A stretch of 64,000 nt of DNA. Origin: Sorlinia euscelidii (lineage in GTDB: Bacteria > Pseudomonadota > Alphaproteobacteria > Acetobacterales > Acetobacteraceae). Below are positions 27,260-36,122 of the stretch, piece after piece; positions within the stretch are counted from its first letter, which is position 1; each line of letters begins with the position of its first letter. Below the pieces are notes generated by a model. It was not told the DNA's origin. It was given only the letters and a program-made list of their open reading frames with translations, and did no database searches. Location: NCBI RefSeq assembly GCF_036452155.1, contig NZ_JAWJZY010000004.1; one strand, written 5' to 3'. The position numbers and the translations under genes were made by a program.

Positions 27260-27532
27260 ATGGATGATACGACAATAACGCAAGATGCCGCCGCTGAAAG
27301 CGGCATGGTATCCGCCCAGCGGCTTCAATCGATCATTGATCGGGTTGAACGTTTGGAGGAGGAGCGCAAGGCGCTTGCGAGTGACATCAAGGATATTTTC
27401 CTCGAGGCGAAATCGGCGGGTTTCGATGTGCCCGTGCTGCGCCAGCTTCTCCGTATCCGCAAGCAGGAGCCATCAGAGGTGGAAGAGCAGGAAACCCTCC
27501 TCCATCTCTATCGTCATGCCTTAGGAATGTAA
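27260..27532 (+). CDS. gapR: Nucleoid-associated protein GapR (DUF2312)
   Basis: GapR is a small alphaproteobacterial protein that clamps overtwisted DNA ahead of replication and transcription and stimulates topoisomerases, first described in Caulobacter. The 90-residue product is almost entirely helical. The family core is visible: LQSIIDRVERLEEERKALASDIKDIF, then EAKSAGFDVPVLRQLLRIRKQ. A short acidic N-terminus precedes it. A good promoter lies just upstream. It is followed 36 bases later by a membrane-protein gene on the same strand, and zwf is divergent. Confidence 0.93.
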   Translation: MDDTTITQDAAAESGMVSAQRLQSIIDRVERLEEERKALASDIKDIFLEAKSAGFDVPVLRQLLRIRKQEPSEVEEQETLLHLYRHALGM

Positions 27533-27568
27533 GCATTCGAAATAAAATTCGAGGAAGAGGGTAGCGGT

Positions 27569-28248
27569 GTGTCGATGGACGATATGTCTTCAGTTCTACC
27601 GGAAACGATGTCTTTGCCCCTCATACTTGGCTTTGTCATCGCCTTTCTTCTTTTCTTCTTCGTGGTACTGATGAACATTATCCGTCGCCGCCTGCACGTG
27701 ATGGAGCGGCAATTGGTGGATATCGGCGCTGACCTCCGAACCGTGTCTCTGCGCCTCGCCATGGATGAGTTCGATGAACCGGCCATGCACGCAGACGGCA
27801 CAGATGCGGACCTGTCGGAAGACCGGCCCAGCGTGTCTCTTGCCGCCGCGCCAGCTATGGCGTCATCAGCGCCGCCCATGGTGCCGCTTCAGGAGGTCGC
27901 CATGCCACGGGCGCGTTACATTAATAATGATGCTGGCAACATGCCTGTCCTGCCCCCGGAGGCTTATCAGGATTACGCGGATAATCCCTCAAATCTTTCT
28001 TCCGCCGATCTGTTGAAGCAAACGCATTTTGACCCGCCCGTCGGAGCTATGTCGGGCAAGGCCGCGCGACGTGCCGCGACGCAGCCGCCCCGACGCCGGA
28101 AGAGGATGGCGATATCTGGCGCCTCCGCGCGACGCGTCGCGCCCCGACCACGCGCAGTGACGGGACACATGGCGCGCCCCATGCCGCGCCGCCTAAGGTG
28201 CGCAAGGAGCCCACGCTGAAATGGCCGCCCAAACCGCCTTCGACGTAA
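27569..28248 (+). pseudogene. Membrane-anchored protein of unknown function, frame broken near its 3' end
   Basis: I do not recognise this gene. It begins at GTG 27569 (AGAGGG 5 bases upstream) or ATG 27575. One membrane segment (about residues 15-38, LPLILGFVIAFLLFFFVVLMNII) is followed by a short helix (RRRLHVMERQLVDIGADLRTVSLRLAMDEF region) and a Pro/Ala-rich low-complexity part. In the literal frame it runs to 28219 with an arginine-rich tail. If one C is added to the CCCC at 28087-28090 the tail becomes PTPEEDGDIWRLRATRRAP... ending KWPPKPPST at TAA 28246-28248, which looks more like real protein. It follows gapR by 36 bases and may be in the same operon. A single membrane anchor with a disordered cytoplasmic tail is all that can be said. 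Confidence 0.6.
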
Positions 28249-28285
28249 GCAACACAGTTTGTAGAGGGCGGTGTGCAGGCGGTCC

Positions 28286-29425
28286 TTAGCCGGAAACTGT
28301 TCTTCGCAGCATGACGAGGTCATCCCGATGGATCAATGCGTCGCGATGCGTGCCCGCGAGATCATCCGGGAAAGCTGCGCTGCGCTGTCCGGCCATCCTC
28401 TGAGCTTCTTCTGATGAGTAGGATGTCAGGCCGCGTGCTACCGCCGCGCCTTTCGGGTCCGTAACCGTCACAAGCGCATTACGCGGAAATTGGCCGTCAA
28501 TTTTCTGCACCCCGACGGCGAGAAGTGAACTGCCCTTACGAAGCGCCTGCACGGCGCCCGCATCAATCTGAAAGGTGCCGCTCGGCCGTAAAGACCCCAT
28601 GATCCATTTTTTGCGCGCTTTACCGGCACCCGCATGGGCGCTGAACCATGTCGCCCGTGCGCCGGACGATAATTTTCTCAGCGGATGATCAATATTCCCG
28701 CGAGCGATGGCCATCCGGGCACCCGCTTGTGTCGCGATATCCGCGGCGATCAGTTTCGTCTTCATCCCGCCGGAAGAGTAGCCGGGTGGGGGGTTGCCCC
28801 CCATCGCGCGAATCCGGTCGTCGATCTCCTCAACGAGGGGGATATGGGTGGCATCTGCGTGGGTGCGGGGGTCCTGGGTGTAAAGCCCGTCAATGTCGGA
28901 AAGCAGAATCAGCGTGTCAGCATCCACCATCTGCGCGACGCGCGCCGCGAGGCGGTCATTATCCCCGAAGCGGATTTCCTCAAACGCAATCGCATCATTT
29001 TCATTGATAACGGGCACGCACCCCATGCGGAGGAGCGCCCGAAGGGTTGAGCGGGCATTGAGGTGACGCTCCCGATTTTCCGTGTCTTCCGACGTCAGCA
29101 GCAATTGCGCGGCGGTGAGGCCATGATGCGCCAGGGAGGCACTCCAGGCCTGCGCAAGGAGAATCTGCCCGACACTTGCCGCGGCCTGCTTCTCCGCCAG
29201 GCTGAGGCGGGCGGCGGTCATATTGAGTTGCGTCCGTGCCAGGGCGATGGCACCTGATGAGACGATGATAACTTCAATGCCCAACCGGCGCCAGGCTGCA
29301 ATGTCCTCACTGACACTATCGAGCCAGCCATCGCGCAATTTGGCAGCTTGCGTGTCAACAAGGAGGGCGCTGCCGATCTTGACGACAATGCGCTCCGCGG
29401 ATTGGAGAGGAGAGACCATACTCAC
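28286..29425 (-). CDS. proB: Glutamate 5-kinase ProB
   Basis: ProB phosphorylates glutamate in the first, feedback-regulated step of proline synthesis. The amino acid kinase domain shows RIVVKIGSALLVD, VIIVSSGAIALA, QAAASVGQILLAQAW, INENDAIAFEEIRFGDNDRLAARVA and LLSDIDGLYTQDPR. GYSSGGMKTKLIAADIA lies near residue 215. A C-terminal PUA domain (about 285-365) is present, giving 379 residues. The start is GTG 29425, with an alternative ATG two codons later. It follows obgE by 7 bases on the same strand, so obgE-proB is an operon, a common pairing. The rest of the proline pathway is not in the window. Confidence 0.96.
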   Translation of the reverse strand: MSMVSPLQSAERIVVKIGSALLVDTQAAKLRDGWLDSVSEDIAAWRRLGIEVIIVSSGAIALARTQLNMTAARLSLAEKQAAASVGQILLAQAWSASLAHHGLTAAQLLLTSEDTENRERHLNARSTLRALLRMGCVPVINENDAIAFEEIRFGDNDRLAARVAQMVDADTLILLSDIDGLYTQDPRTHADATHIPLVEEIDDRIRAMGGNPPPGYSSGGMKTKLIAADIATQAGARMAIARGNIDHPLRKLSSGARATWFSAHAGAGKARKKWIMGSLRPSGTFQIDAGAVQALRKGSSLLAVGVQKIDGQFPRNALVTVTDPKGAAVARGLTSYSSEEAQRMAGQRSAAFPDDLAGTHRDALIHRDDLVMLRRTVSG

Positions 29426-29432
29426 ATGTCCG

Positions 29433-30434
29433 TCAGGATTGTTTCAATGACCTTACGCGATCCTGCGCGGCGCGCAAAAGCTTTTCCAACCCGATATGGG
29501 AGACGGCGGAAAGGAGGAAAATCTCCGTGCCGGCTGCTTTTTCAAGCGCGCGTTTTTTGGCGCTGATCTGCTGGGGCGTCAGGGCATCACATTTATTAAG
29601 CACGATGATTTCAGGCTTGTCCGCAAGTGACGTGTCGTAACGTTCCAGCTCCGCGCGGATCAGGCGATAATTTCTGACGAGATGCTTTTCCGTCCCGTCC
29701 AGTAGGTGGATTAACGCTGCACAGCGCTCAACATGGCCGAGGAAGCGATCACCCAGCCCCGCACCATCGCTCGCGCCCTCGATCAGTCCGGGAATATCGG
29801 CGATGATGAATTCTTCTGTCATGGAAAGGCGCACCACACCAAGTTGCGGGTGGAGTGTGGTGAAGGGATAATCCGCAATTTTCGGTTTCGCGCGGGACGA
29901 TACTGAAAGTAAAGTGGATTTACCGGCATTGGGTAACCCGACAAGACCAATATCGGCGATGAGCTTCAGCCGAAGCCACACCCATCTCTCTTCCCCCGGC
30001 CAACCTTTATCGGCACGGCGTGGGGCGCGATTGGTGCTGGTTTTGTAATAAGCATTGCCGTAGCCGCCATCCCCCCCGCGACAAAGCAGGATCTCCTTAC
30101 CGTCAGCATCAAGGTCCGCCAGCATGGTCTCACGCGATTCATCGAAGATCTGCGTGCCAATGGGGACGTTGATGATGACATCATCCGCTTTGGCGCCGGT
30201 CCGATCAGAGCCTGCGCCATTCCCGCCTTTCCGCGCCCGGAAATGCTGCGTGTAACGGAAGTCGATCAGCGTGTTGAGGTTGGGTACGGCTTTGAAAATG
30301 ATATTTCCGCCGCGACCGCCATTTCCGCCGTCCGGACCGCCGAATTCCACGTATTTCTCGCGTCGGAAAGCAACGACACCGTCACCGCCATCACCGGAAC
30401 GAAGATAGATTTTGGCCTGATCCAGGAATTTCAT
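29433..30434 (-). CDS. obgE: GTPase Obg (CgtA)
   Basis: Obg is an essential GTPase that binds the 50S subunit and links ribosome maturation to stress and growth. The glycine-rich OBG domain (about residues 1-158) is clear: DQAKIYLRSGDGGDGVVAFRREKYVEFGGPDGGNGGRGG in sections. It is followed by the G domain with GLPNAGKSTLL (G1), DYPFTTLHPQLGVV (G2), IADIPGLIEGASDGAGLG (G3), NKCD (G4) and a C-terminal G5-type SAVS. At 333 residues it lacks the extra OCT domain of Bacillus Obg, as in most proteobacteria. It lies downstream of rplU-rpmA, separated by a terminator. Confidence 0.97.
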   Translation of the reverse strand: MKFLDQAKIYLRSGDGGDGVVAFRREKYVEFGGPDGGNGGRGGNIIFKAVPNLNTLIDFRYTQHFRARKGGNGAGSDRTGAKADDVIINVPIGTQIFDESRETMLADLDADGKEILLCRGGDGGYGNAYYKTSTNRAPRRADKGWPGEERWVWLRLKLIADIGLVGLPNAGKSTLLSVSSRAKPKIADYPFTTLHPQLGVVRLSMTEEFIIADIPGLIEGASDGAGLGDRFLGHVERCAALIHLLDGTEKHLVRNYRLIRAELERYDTSLADKPEIIVLNKCDALTPQQISAKKRALEKAAGTEIFLLSAVSHIGLEKLLRAAQDRVRSLKQS

Positions 30435-30458
30435 GGGCCACCTGTGGCTCGGTTCAAC

Positions 30459-30494
30459 ACAAAGAAAAGGCCGGTCTGTCGCAAGACCGGCCTT
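30459..30494 (-). terminator. Intrinsic terminator after rplU-rpmA
   Basis: On the minus strand an 11-base-pair stem (AAGGCCGGTCT / AGACCGGCCTT, 30467-30477 and 30484-30494) with a 6-base loop is followed by TTTTCTTTG. It lies 34 bases beyond the rpmA stop and separates the ribosomal-protein pair from obgE-proB. The obgE start is 25 bases further on. Confidence 0.85.
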
Positions 30495-30527
30495 GGGGGA
30501 AGGTATAACCTTCCATCATTTAACGCG

Positions 30528-30785
30528 TCAGGATTTACAGGGCGACAGAGACGTGAACCCGCCCTCTGCCCGACGCGTGAATTTGACGTGCCCGTCCGTG
30601 AGGGCGAAGAGCGTATGATCACGGCCCATCCCCACATTGTCACCGGCGATCATTTTTGATCCACGCTGGCGGACGATGATATTGCCCGCGATCACGCGCT
30701 CACCGCCGAATTTCTTAACTCCAAGGCGGCGGCCCGCGCTGTCGCGACCGTTACGGCTTGAACCGCCTGCTTTCTTTTGTGCCAT
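30528..30785 (-). CDS. rpmA: 50S ribosomal protein L27
   Basis: L27 lies near the peptidyl-transferase centre, with its N-terminal tail reaching the tRNA acceptor ends. The 85-residue product shows the diagnostic MAQKKAGGSSRNGRDSAGRRLGVKKFGG start and IVRQRGSKMIAGDNVGMGRDHTLFAL. Unlike Firmicutes L27 there is no N-terminal prepeptide. It follows rplU by 31 bases and ends at a strong terminator, so the two form a compact operon. Confidence 0.98.
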   Translation of the reverse strand: MAQKKAGGSSRNGRDSAGRRLGVKKFGGERVIAGNIIVRQRGSKMIAGDNVGMGRDHTLFALTDGHVKFTRRAEGGFTSLSPCKS

Positions 30786-30816
30786 TTCAGCTTCTCCCTA
30801 TCTTCCGGCGACGCGA

Positions 30817-31131
30817 TCAGGCCGCGTTGATGCCTGTAATGCGCAGCACTGTCACGGGCTGGCGATGGCCGTTTTTGCGACGGCTATTCTGCCGGCGGCG
30901 CTTTTTGAAGATGATGATCTTCGGCAGGCGATCCTGCGCGATGACGGTTGCCGTCACGGTCGCGCCCGCGACCAGAGGGGCGCCCAGCGTCACCCCGGCA
31001 TCGGTGCCAACCGCCAGAACGTCAGAAAATGTGACGGTGCTACCGGCTTCCGCCTCAAGTTTCTCAACTTTGAGTGTTGCTTCCGTGGTCACGCGATATT
31101 GCTTGCCACCCGTACGTATAATTGCGAACAT
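30817..31131 (-). CDS. rplU: 50S ribosomal protein L21
   Basis: L21 binds 23S rRNA domain I. The product is 104 residues from the ATG at 31131, which has GAGGG seven bases upstream. The open frame extends 20 codons higher, but those residues are not L21-like. Family features are MFAIIRTGGKQYRV at the start, GATVTATVIAQ in the middle and IIIFKKRRRQNSRRKNGHRQ near the end, all RNA-binding regions. A TATAAA on the minus strand at 31209-31214 is a possible -10 about 80 bases upstream. rpmA follows. Confidence 0.97.
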   Translation of the reverse strand: MFAIIRTGGKQYRVTTEATLKVEKLEAEAGSTVTFSDVLAVGTDAGVTLGAPLVAGATVTATVIAQDRLPKIIIFKKRRRQNSRRKNGHRQPVTVLRITGINAA

Positions 31132-31386
31132 AAATCCCTCGTAAGACCGAACTCTTGACGATTTTTGCCGAAGTTTCTCCCCGGTCGGCACCGCCCAGTC
31201 GCTTTTTATTTATAGCCGCCTCACGGCAGCAGGCCCCGTGCGATACCGGAAAAGACCCGCTTACGTCAACTGTTTTTCACCCTTCCATGGCCTCCGGGCG
31301 GCCTGGCCTCAAAAAGAAACGTCATCCCCTTGCAATAGGGGCGCTTTCCCGCCTATGAGAACTCAGCCGACGACCGGAACCCGTGT

Positions 31387-31476
31387 GGAGAGGTGCCAGA
31401 GTGGTCGATTGGGACGGTCTCGAAAACCGTTGTGCCTTCACGGGTACCGTGGGTTCAAATCCCACCCTCTCCGCCA
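31387..31476 (+). tRNA. tRNA-Ser (anticodon CGA)
   Basis: Acceptor arms GGAGAGG and CCTCTCC pair. The anticodon stem ACGGT/ACCGT encloses the loop CTCGAAA, giving anticodon CGA (codon UCG). A long variable arm (about TGTGCCTTCACGGGTACC) marks a class II serine tRNA. The T arm GTGGG-TTCAAAT-CCCAC is standard, and CCA is encoded (31474-31476). Total 90 nt. Confidence 0.97.
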
Positions 31477-31587
31477 CGGCGTCCTTGCGCATCCCGCCAG
31501 AGCGAATTGAGTCCACGCGACGCTGCGCGCAACGTCCGGTCTTCCCCGATGACATAACATAATGAGTAAGCGCCCGATAATGACGGG

Positions 31588-31614
31588 CCGCGTTTCGCGC
31601 GGTGCGCCTTTTTT
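31588..31614 (+). terminator. Possible terminator after tRNA-Ser
   Basis: A CCGCG/CGCGG stem (31588-31592 and 31598-31602) is followed after six bases by TTTTTT at 31609-31614. The stem is short and the T-run is not adjacent, so the call is tentative, but it is the only such structure downstream of the tRNA. Confidence 0.35.
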
Positions 31615-31671
31615 GTGCGGTGGCGCCTGTTGGAGCGCGCATGGCTTCCGGATCATCGCGTCTGCTGCTGC

Positions 31672-31905
31672 TTATTGTTGATCAGCCGATATGGGGCGGT
31701 TTTTCATTGTTACGAGGCGAACGCCATCGCCTCTGTCAGGGCGCGTCAGGCGTGCAATTGAGCGGGAAAACAAGTTTTTCAGCATTAACGCTATCTGCCG
31801 ATTACGCAGCGGGTCGCGAATCCCGTGGGTTGTCAGGGAGGACGGCCTGAAGCGTGATGTCAAGGCTACATTAATCTCGCTTTTCCCGATTATTGATTCC
31901 GGCAT
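31672..31905 (-). CDS. Possible small protein of unknown function
   Basis: A 77-codon frame starts at an ATG preceded by GGGGG with a 6-base spacer, good ribosome-site geometry. The product (MPESIIGKSEINVALTSRF...) is basic, without a signal peptide or membrane segment, and I recognise no family. An AT-rich region with TATAAA lies upstream on the same strand. A plus-strand frame overlaps it, so it may equally be chance. Listed because nothing better occupies this region. Confidence 0.2.
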   Translation of the reverse strand: MPESIIGKSEINVALTSRFRPSSLTTHGIRDPLRNRQIALMLKNLFSRSIARLTRPDRGDGVRLVTMKNRPISADQQ

Positions 31906-32454
31906 TTGCAACCCCCATTACCTTTCAGGACACGAGGTTTAACGATTTTATACGCCTAAATCGTGACGCGAAAGCGACAGCGATATAAATCGTTAACGCA
32001 CGTGAAACTATAATGATAAGTGGGGGTAATGCGTGAAACGATCTGTTAATGATTGTTGGAAGCGACATAAACAACCTTGAATTTAAAGTTGGTGCCTCTT
32101 TCTCTGTTTAAATTCGACATTAAAGAAATGGCCGACACCGCATTCCCGCCCGGAAGGAGGCTTGTTGCGGACGGCTCCGTCGCGATTTGGCGGAAAAAAC
32201 CGGGCCGAAAAGGCGAAGGGGGAGAAGTAAAAAATTCTGACCTGGATGGATTAAAGAAATATTTCTGATCGCCCTGCCAATATTGTCGTCGAGAAATGCC
32301 CATCTCGTGCTGAAAACCGCGCCTGACCGCCAGCAATAATCTGCCCGATCCTACCCATAATCCTGGCTTTCAGAGGATGGGCGGGGCGGTGATCAGCCGA
32401 GGCGACGGACAGGCCGCGTCACCCGGTTTCACGTCTTTTGGCACAGGGAATAGG

Positions 32455-34701
32455 TCAGCCCGTCAGTTGCACAGGGCGCGTCGCGTCGAGAAATTGCGCA
32501 TTGGCCTGAAGTTCGGCGCGGATAACAACGAGATAGGCAATGCCGCGGATCAGCTCCATGCGCGTCATGAGGTCAGCCTCACTATATTCAAGCGCGCGAA
32601 ACCGTCGAAGCGCCACGCCAGCAACGCGTGCGGAACGGACATGCTCATCATGCGCACGTTCGATCCTGTCCAGAAGCAGGGTCGCCGCGCGGCGCGCGCG
32701 ATCCGGCAGGTGATCACGATTCAGGAGGGCGCGCAGGCGAATGATATTCATCCCAAGCGTCAGCGTGGCCAAGGTGCCTCTGAGATAGGTCTCAACAGTG
32801 GGGGAGGGCGCGCTGCCAGCGTGACGGATCAATTTTGCGAATCGATCGAGATTGCCGCTGATCCACATTCTTGTATCCGGCAAGGTCTGGAGATGACAGA
32901 GCGCTCGCAGTTCTGCGAGCATCTGCCGCCGCAATCGCATGCGTTCCGTTTCGGGGTTGAAGGGGATGATGATGCGGAAAGCCAGAACCGCCGCCGCAGC
33001 AGCGCAGACGACGGCGAAGGCTGAATTGAAAAAGGAAATCTCGTCAAGCCGTTGATGATTCTGAATATTGAGCATCGTTGGCATGAGGAGGCCGAACGCT
33101 GAGGAAACGCCGGTCGTCGGTTTATTCAAGCGCGCCAGACCTGAAATGAACATTGGTGGGAAAAGCGCGAGAATCAGCGTCTCATAAGTGTCAAAGGCCG
33201 GGACGAAGATCATCGTCAGGAGGCCGGCAATAAGGGCGGACCACAGGGCACCCCTGAAAAACTGTGTTGTGCCGAGAACGGGATTTTCCTGGGTCGCGAA
33301 CAGCCCGCAGATCAGCGCGAGATTCGATATGAAGAGGGGGCCGGATGGCCAGGCGGTGATTTCATAAAAGAGGGCGCAGATGATGATGGCGGAGAAGACG
33401 CGGATGACATTATTGACCGCCTCTCGGATGTCGCGATGCACGGGCAGGTGGAATCGAAAACGATCGCGCGGGATCTGATGCGTGCTGGCATTATATTCCA
33501 GCAAGGCATCTTCGATTTCCCTTAACATTTCCGATATGGAAACATAAAGGACGCGCATATCAACTTCATCTTCCCGCGATGGAAAAGGCGATGCTGGCGT
33601 GTCGTCATGGGTTTGAGGGGTGATCGCGGCGTCGCGACAGCTTATCCGCAGAAGGTGTAATTCTGTCAGAATATCCGCCAGGGGGGCATCCTGTTCAAGG
33701 CGCGGCGTGATGGTGAGGACAAATTCCCGCACGCGCGCCAACATCTCATTCAGGCGCGGTTCCCGGTGTTTCAGCGCGGCGAGACGCGCCGTCATGCCGA
33801 GACACCGCGTCAGCAGGACGGCGACGGCGGCGAGGTCGGCCCGGGCGTGATCCCCTTCATGACCATGGGGGCCCATTTCGATTTCCAGATATTCGACTTC
33901 ACTGTTCAGGCGCAGAATCCGCCCGAATAATTCCCGCCCCTGCAGCGCAATTGACCTGTCCTGACCCAGCACATCGGCGGCGCGTTTAAGGACGGCATCA
34001 AGAATCCCCTGGAGGCTTCTCCTGATACCGATGCGAGCCCGTTTCTCCTGCTGGAGGGAGAAGATCATCCCCATCGCCGCTTCGCACACGACGCCGAGGC
34101 CAATATAAGTGCTTCGGGACACGGCGAGGAAAAAGACATTATCCGGTGCCTGTGAGGCATCCAACGCAATGATGGCGCACGTATAGCCAGCCAGCGTCAT
34201 GGCATAGGCGCGGTAAGAGCTGAAAAAAGTCGCCAACCCGGCGCAAGACCCGACCCATAGCGCCAAAGCGGGGAAAAAAAGCCAAGGTTCCTGCGGGAAT
34301 GCGGCGATCAGTAGAACGCTGGCCACACCCCCCAGCAACGTGCCCGCCAGGCGCCACCGCGCTTTGGAAAGGCTTTCCCCGCGTGTCGCTTGCGCAACAG
34401 CCCAGACGGTCGAGGGCGCCCAGACCGGACTGTCCAGCTCCATCCACAAAGCGATTGCGAGGGCGACGAGGGCAGCAATCGTGTTGCGGAAGGCAAATTC
34501 AACGGCTTGCGGCGATGGGGCATAGAGCCATTTCCATCGGGCGCGGAAATCATGGTCGGTCGCGAGGCGACGACCGCGACCCAATCGGGTGGCGCATAGC
34601 AAAAAAAATCGTTCAGCCACCGTCACGCGTGGTTCCTGCCTAAAGATGCGTGCGTCAAAGAACGTCTTTGAGCCTGCCGGAAAAGACGCACTCCATTGCA
34701 C
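32455..34701 (-). CDS. FUSC-family aromatic acid or fusaric acid exporter-like membrane protein
   Basis: The 748-residue product has the two-block architecture of the FUSC/AaeB family. A first set of about six membrane segments (about residues 75-225, FAFRNTIAALVALAIALWMELDSPVWA onward) is followed by a long cytoplasmic region (about 230-415). A second set of six (about 430-570) and a soluble C-terminus follow. In AaeB-type systems this protein is the inner-membrane pump for aromatic acids; no membrane-fusion partner gene lies beside it here. The start given is a GTG; a GTG about 25 codons later is also possible. A promoter with TTGACG/TATATC lies about 50 bases upstream. The substrate cannot be deduced. 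Confidence 0.8.
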   Translation of the reverse strand: MQWSASFPAGSKTFFDARIFRQEPRVTVAERFFLLCATRLGRGRRLATDHDFRARWKWLYAPSPQAVEFAFRNTIAALVALAIALWMELDSPVWAPSTVWAVAQATRGESLSKARWRLAGTLLGGVASVLLIAAFPQEPWLFFPALALWVGSCAGLATFFSSYRAYAMTLAGYTCAIIALDASQAPDNVFFLAVSRSTYIGLGVVCEAAMGMIFSLQQEKRARIGIRRSLQGILDAVLKRAADVLGQDRSIALQGRELFGRILRLNSEVEYLEIEMGPHGHEGDHARADLAAVAVLLTRCLGMTARLAALKHREPRLNEMLARVREFVLTITPRLEQDAPLADILTELHLLRISCRDAAITPQTHDDTPASPFPSREDEVDMRVLYVSISEMLREIEDALLEYNASTHQIPRDRFRFHLPVHRDIREAVNNVIRVFSAIIICALFYEITAWPSGPLFISNLALICGLFATQENPVLGTTQFFRGALWSALIAGLLTMIFVPAFDTYETLILALFPPMFISGLARLNKPTTGVSSAFGLLMPTMLNIQNHQRLDEISFFNSAFAVVCAAAAAVLAFRIIIPFNPETERMRLRRQMLAELRALCHLQTLPDTRMWISGNLDRFAKLIRHAGSAPSPTVETYLRGTLATLTLGMNIIRLRALLNRDHLPDRARRAATLLLDRIERAHDEHVRSARVAGVALRRFRALEYSEADLMTRMELIRGIAYLVVIRAELQANAQFLDATRPVQLTG

Positions 34702-34748
34702 AATGAAGCATTGAACGCAGCGTTAAAACGGACATTGTCCCACAACAG

Positions 34749-34778
34749 GATATATAAAAACCTTCAATGTCGCGTCAA
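34749..34778 (-). promoter_or_regulatory. Probable promoter of the FUSC gene
   Basis: On the minus strand TTGACG (34773-34778), an 18-base spacer and TATATC (34749-34754) lie about 50 bases upstream of the FUSC start, just beyond the stop of the udgX gene. The -35 matches 5 of 6 positions and the -10 four of 6, so FUSC transcription need not depend on udgX. Confidence 0.45.
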
Positions 34779-34779
34779 T

Positions 34780-36122
34780 TTAAGTTGGATGAAGCTGCGC
34801 CTGGCTTTGTGACGTGGCTTCCGCAACGAGTCGCAGGTCTGAGAGGAAGCGACGTTTTTCAAAATCCTGGGAGGCGCGGTCTTGAATGCGCAAAAGGTAG
34901 GATGGGTGGACGGTGATGAGCGCCTCAGAATTTCCAAGGCGGAAAAATCGTGAGCGCTCGCGATTAACGGTCACGGGGCGCCCCAACATGGCTGAAGCGG
35001 CGGAGGCACCCAGCAAAATAATGTGCGTCGGTGCGATGAGCGATATCTCCTGCGCGAGCCAGGGGTGACATTGATGGATGTGGATGAGGTCCGGCTTTTG
35101 ATGAAGGCGGCGCCCGTAACGATTCACGAAACGGAAATGTTTAACGGAATTCGTGACATAAAGACGCGCTCGCTCAAGGCCGACCTCACGCAGAGTTTGG
35201 TCAAGCAGGGCACCGGCAGGACCGACAAAGGGGCGACCGGAGAGATCTTCCTGATCACCCGGCTGCTCCCCGATCAGCATGATTTTCGCATCAAGTCGGC
35301 CTTCCCCGAAGACCGTCCGTGTGCCGATGTCACAAAGTTCACAGGCTGCGCAATCAACAGCGTGTGCCCTCAGCTGCGCGAAACAACTTTCACGATTCGG
35401 TTCAGGCCCGCCTGCCAGACTCTCTTGATGAACTTCAGCTGGCGCGTCGGGGATGAGAGAGGGGATGGTTTTAACCGGCAGACGAAGTTGGGGAAGCTGC
35501 GCCCAATACCCTGATCCGAAAGCAATCTCCGATTGAAACTTTTCGTGCTGCGCTTTAAGCCCCCTCGGGAGAAGAATAACGCACTCCCCGTCCATCGAAT
35601 CGAGACGGTGTCACCTGAAACAACCCAAGGAGAGGGGATGATGCGCGTTAAAGTCGCGGCTTGACCTGTGAAGATGCGCTGGCCCCGCATGTCAAATAAG
35701 GATTGCGTTGAACGGTCAGGCGCTGTCTCCCTGCTGAAAAGTGCCAATTTTACAAAAGATTCACGGAAGCGCAGCACAGCCTCACGACCAGCCTGGATGA
35801 GAGTGTCGAGTTTGGGGGTCAAAGCTGCAATCTGGGCGTCATCCTGCTGTTGCAACGCCATGACAAAGGTGTAGAGCGTCTCAAAACGATGTGGATCCTG
35901 AGCGTGAAACGCCTCCTGCAATTGCACGTATCTCTGACGCGTTATTTTAAATGGTGAAGTGTTTTGTTCTGTCGAATCAAGGTTCTGACGTTGAAAAAGA
36001 TCATCAGGAGGGTTAACGATCCAGTTGATATTGCGGGAATTAATACCGGCAGAAACATGCTTCCGAGTGGCGTCACGCCATGATCGGAAGTCATCATGAT
36101 GCGCAAGTGTCACGTCAAACAT
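34780..36122 (-). pseudogene. DUF4130-UdgX fusion protein, frame broken once
   Basis: Family knowledge: UdgX proteins bind uracil-containing DNA and crosslink covalently to it through a histidine; many are fused to DUF4130. Here ATG 36122 opens a DUF4130-like N-terminal part (about 180 residues: LYTFVMALQQQDDAQIA, FRESFVKLALFSR). The C-terminal UdgX part carries 4Fe-4S cysteines (CAACELC, later HQCHPW), GEQPGDQEDLSGRPFVGPAG, VKHFRF, the diagnostic insertion loop GRRLHQKP (KRRIH in the founding member) and VHPSYLLR. The two halves lie in different frames. Adding one G to the GGGG on the coding strand (about 35586-35589) joins SIRWTG to ECVILLPRGLK and yields about 447 residues. FUSC follows with its own promoter. 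Confidence 0.85.

Larger units (their letters stand above)
31477..32454. other. Gene-poor stretch of about 980 bases
   Basis: Between the serine tRNA and the FUSC gene I find no convincing conserved gene. The part from about 31900 to 32280 is distinctly AT-rich. It contains TTAACGAT at 31939-31946, its inverse ATCGTTAA at 31989-31996, and a perfect TATAAT at 32008-32013 on the plus strand without a good -35. Short frames exist on both strands but show no family features. No integrase or tRNA 3'-end duplication was seen, so there is no direct sign of an integrated element. Confidence 0.5.

Noticed and set aside
31387..32454. Genomic island or prophage attachment site at tRNA-Ser
   Set aside because: No integrase, no repeat of the tRNA 3' end and no mobile-element genes within the window.
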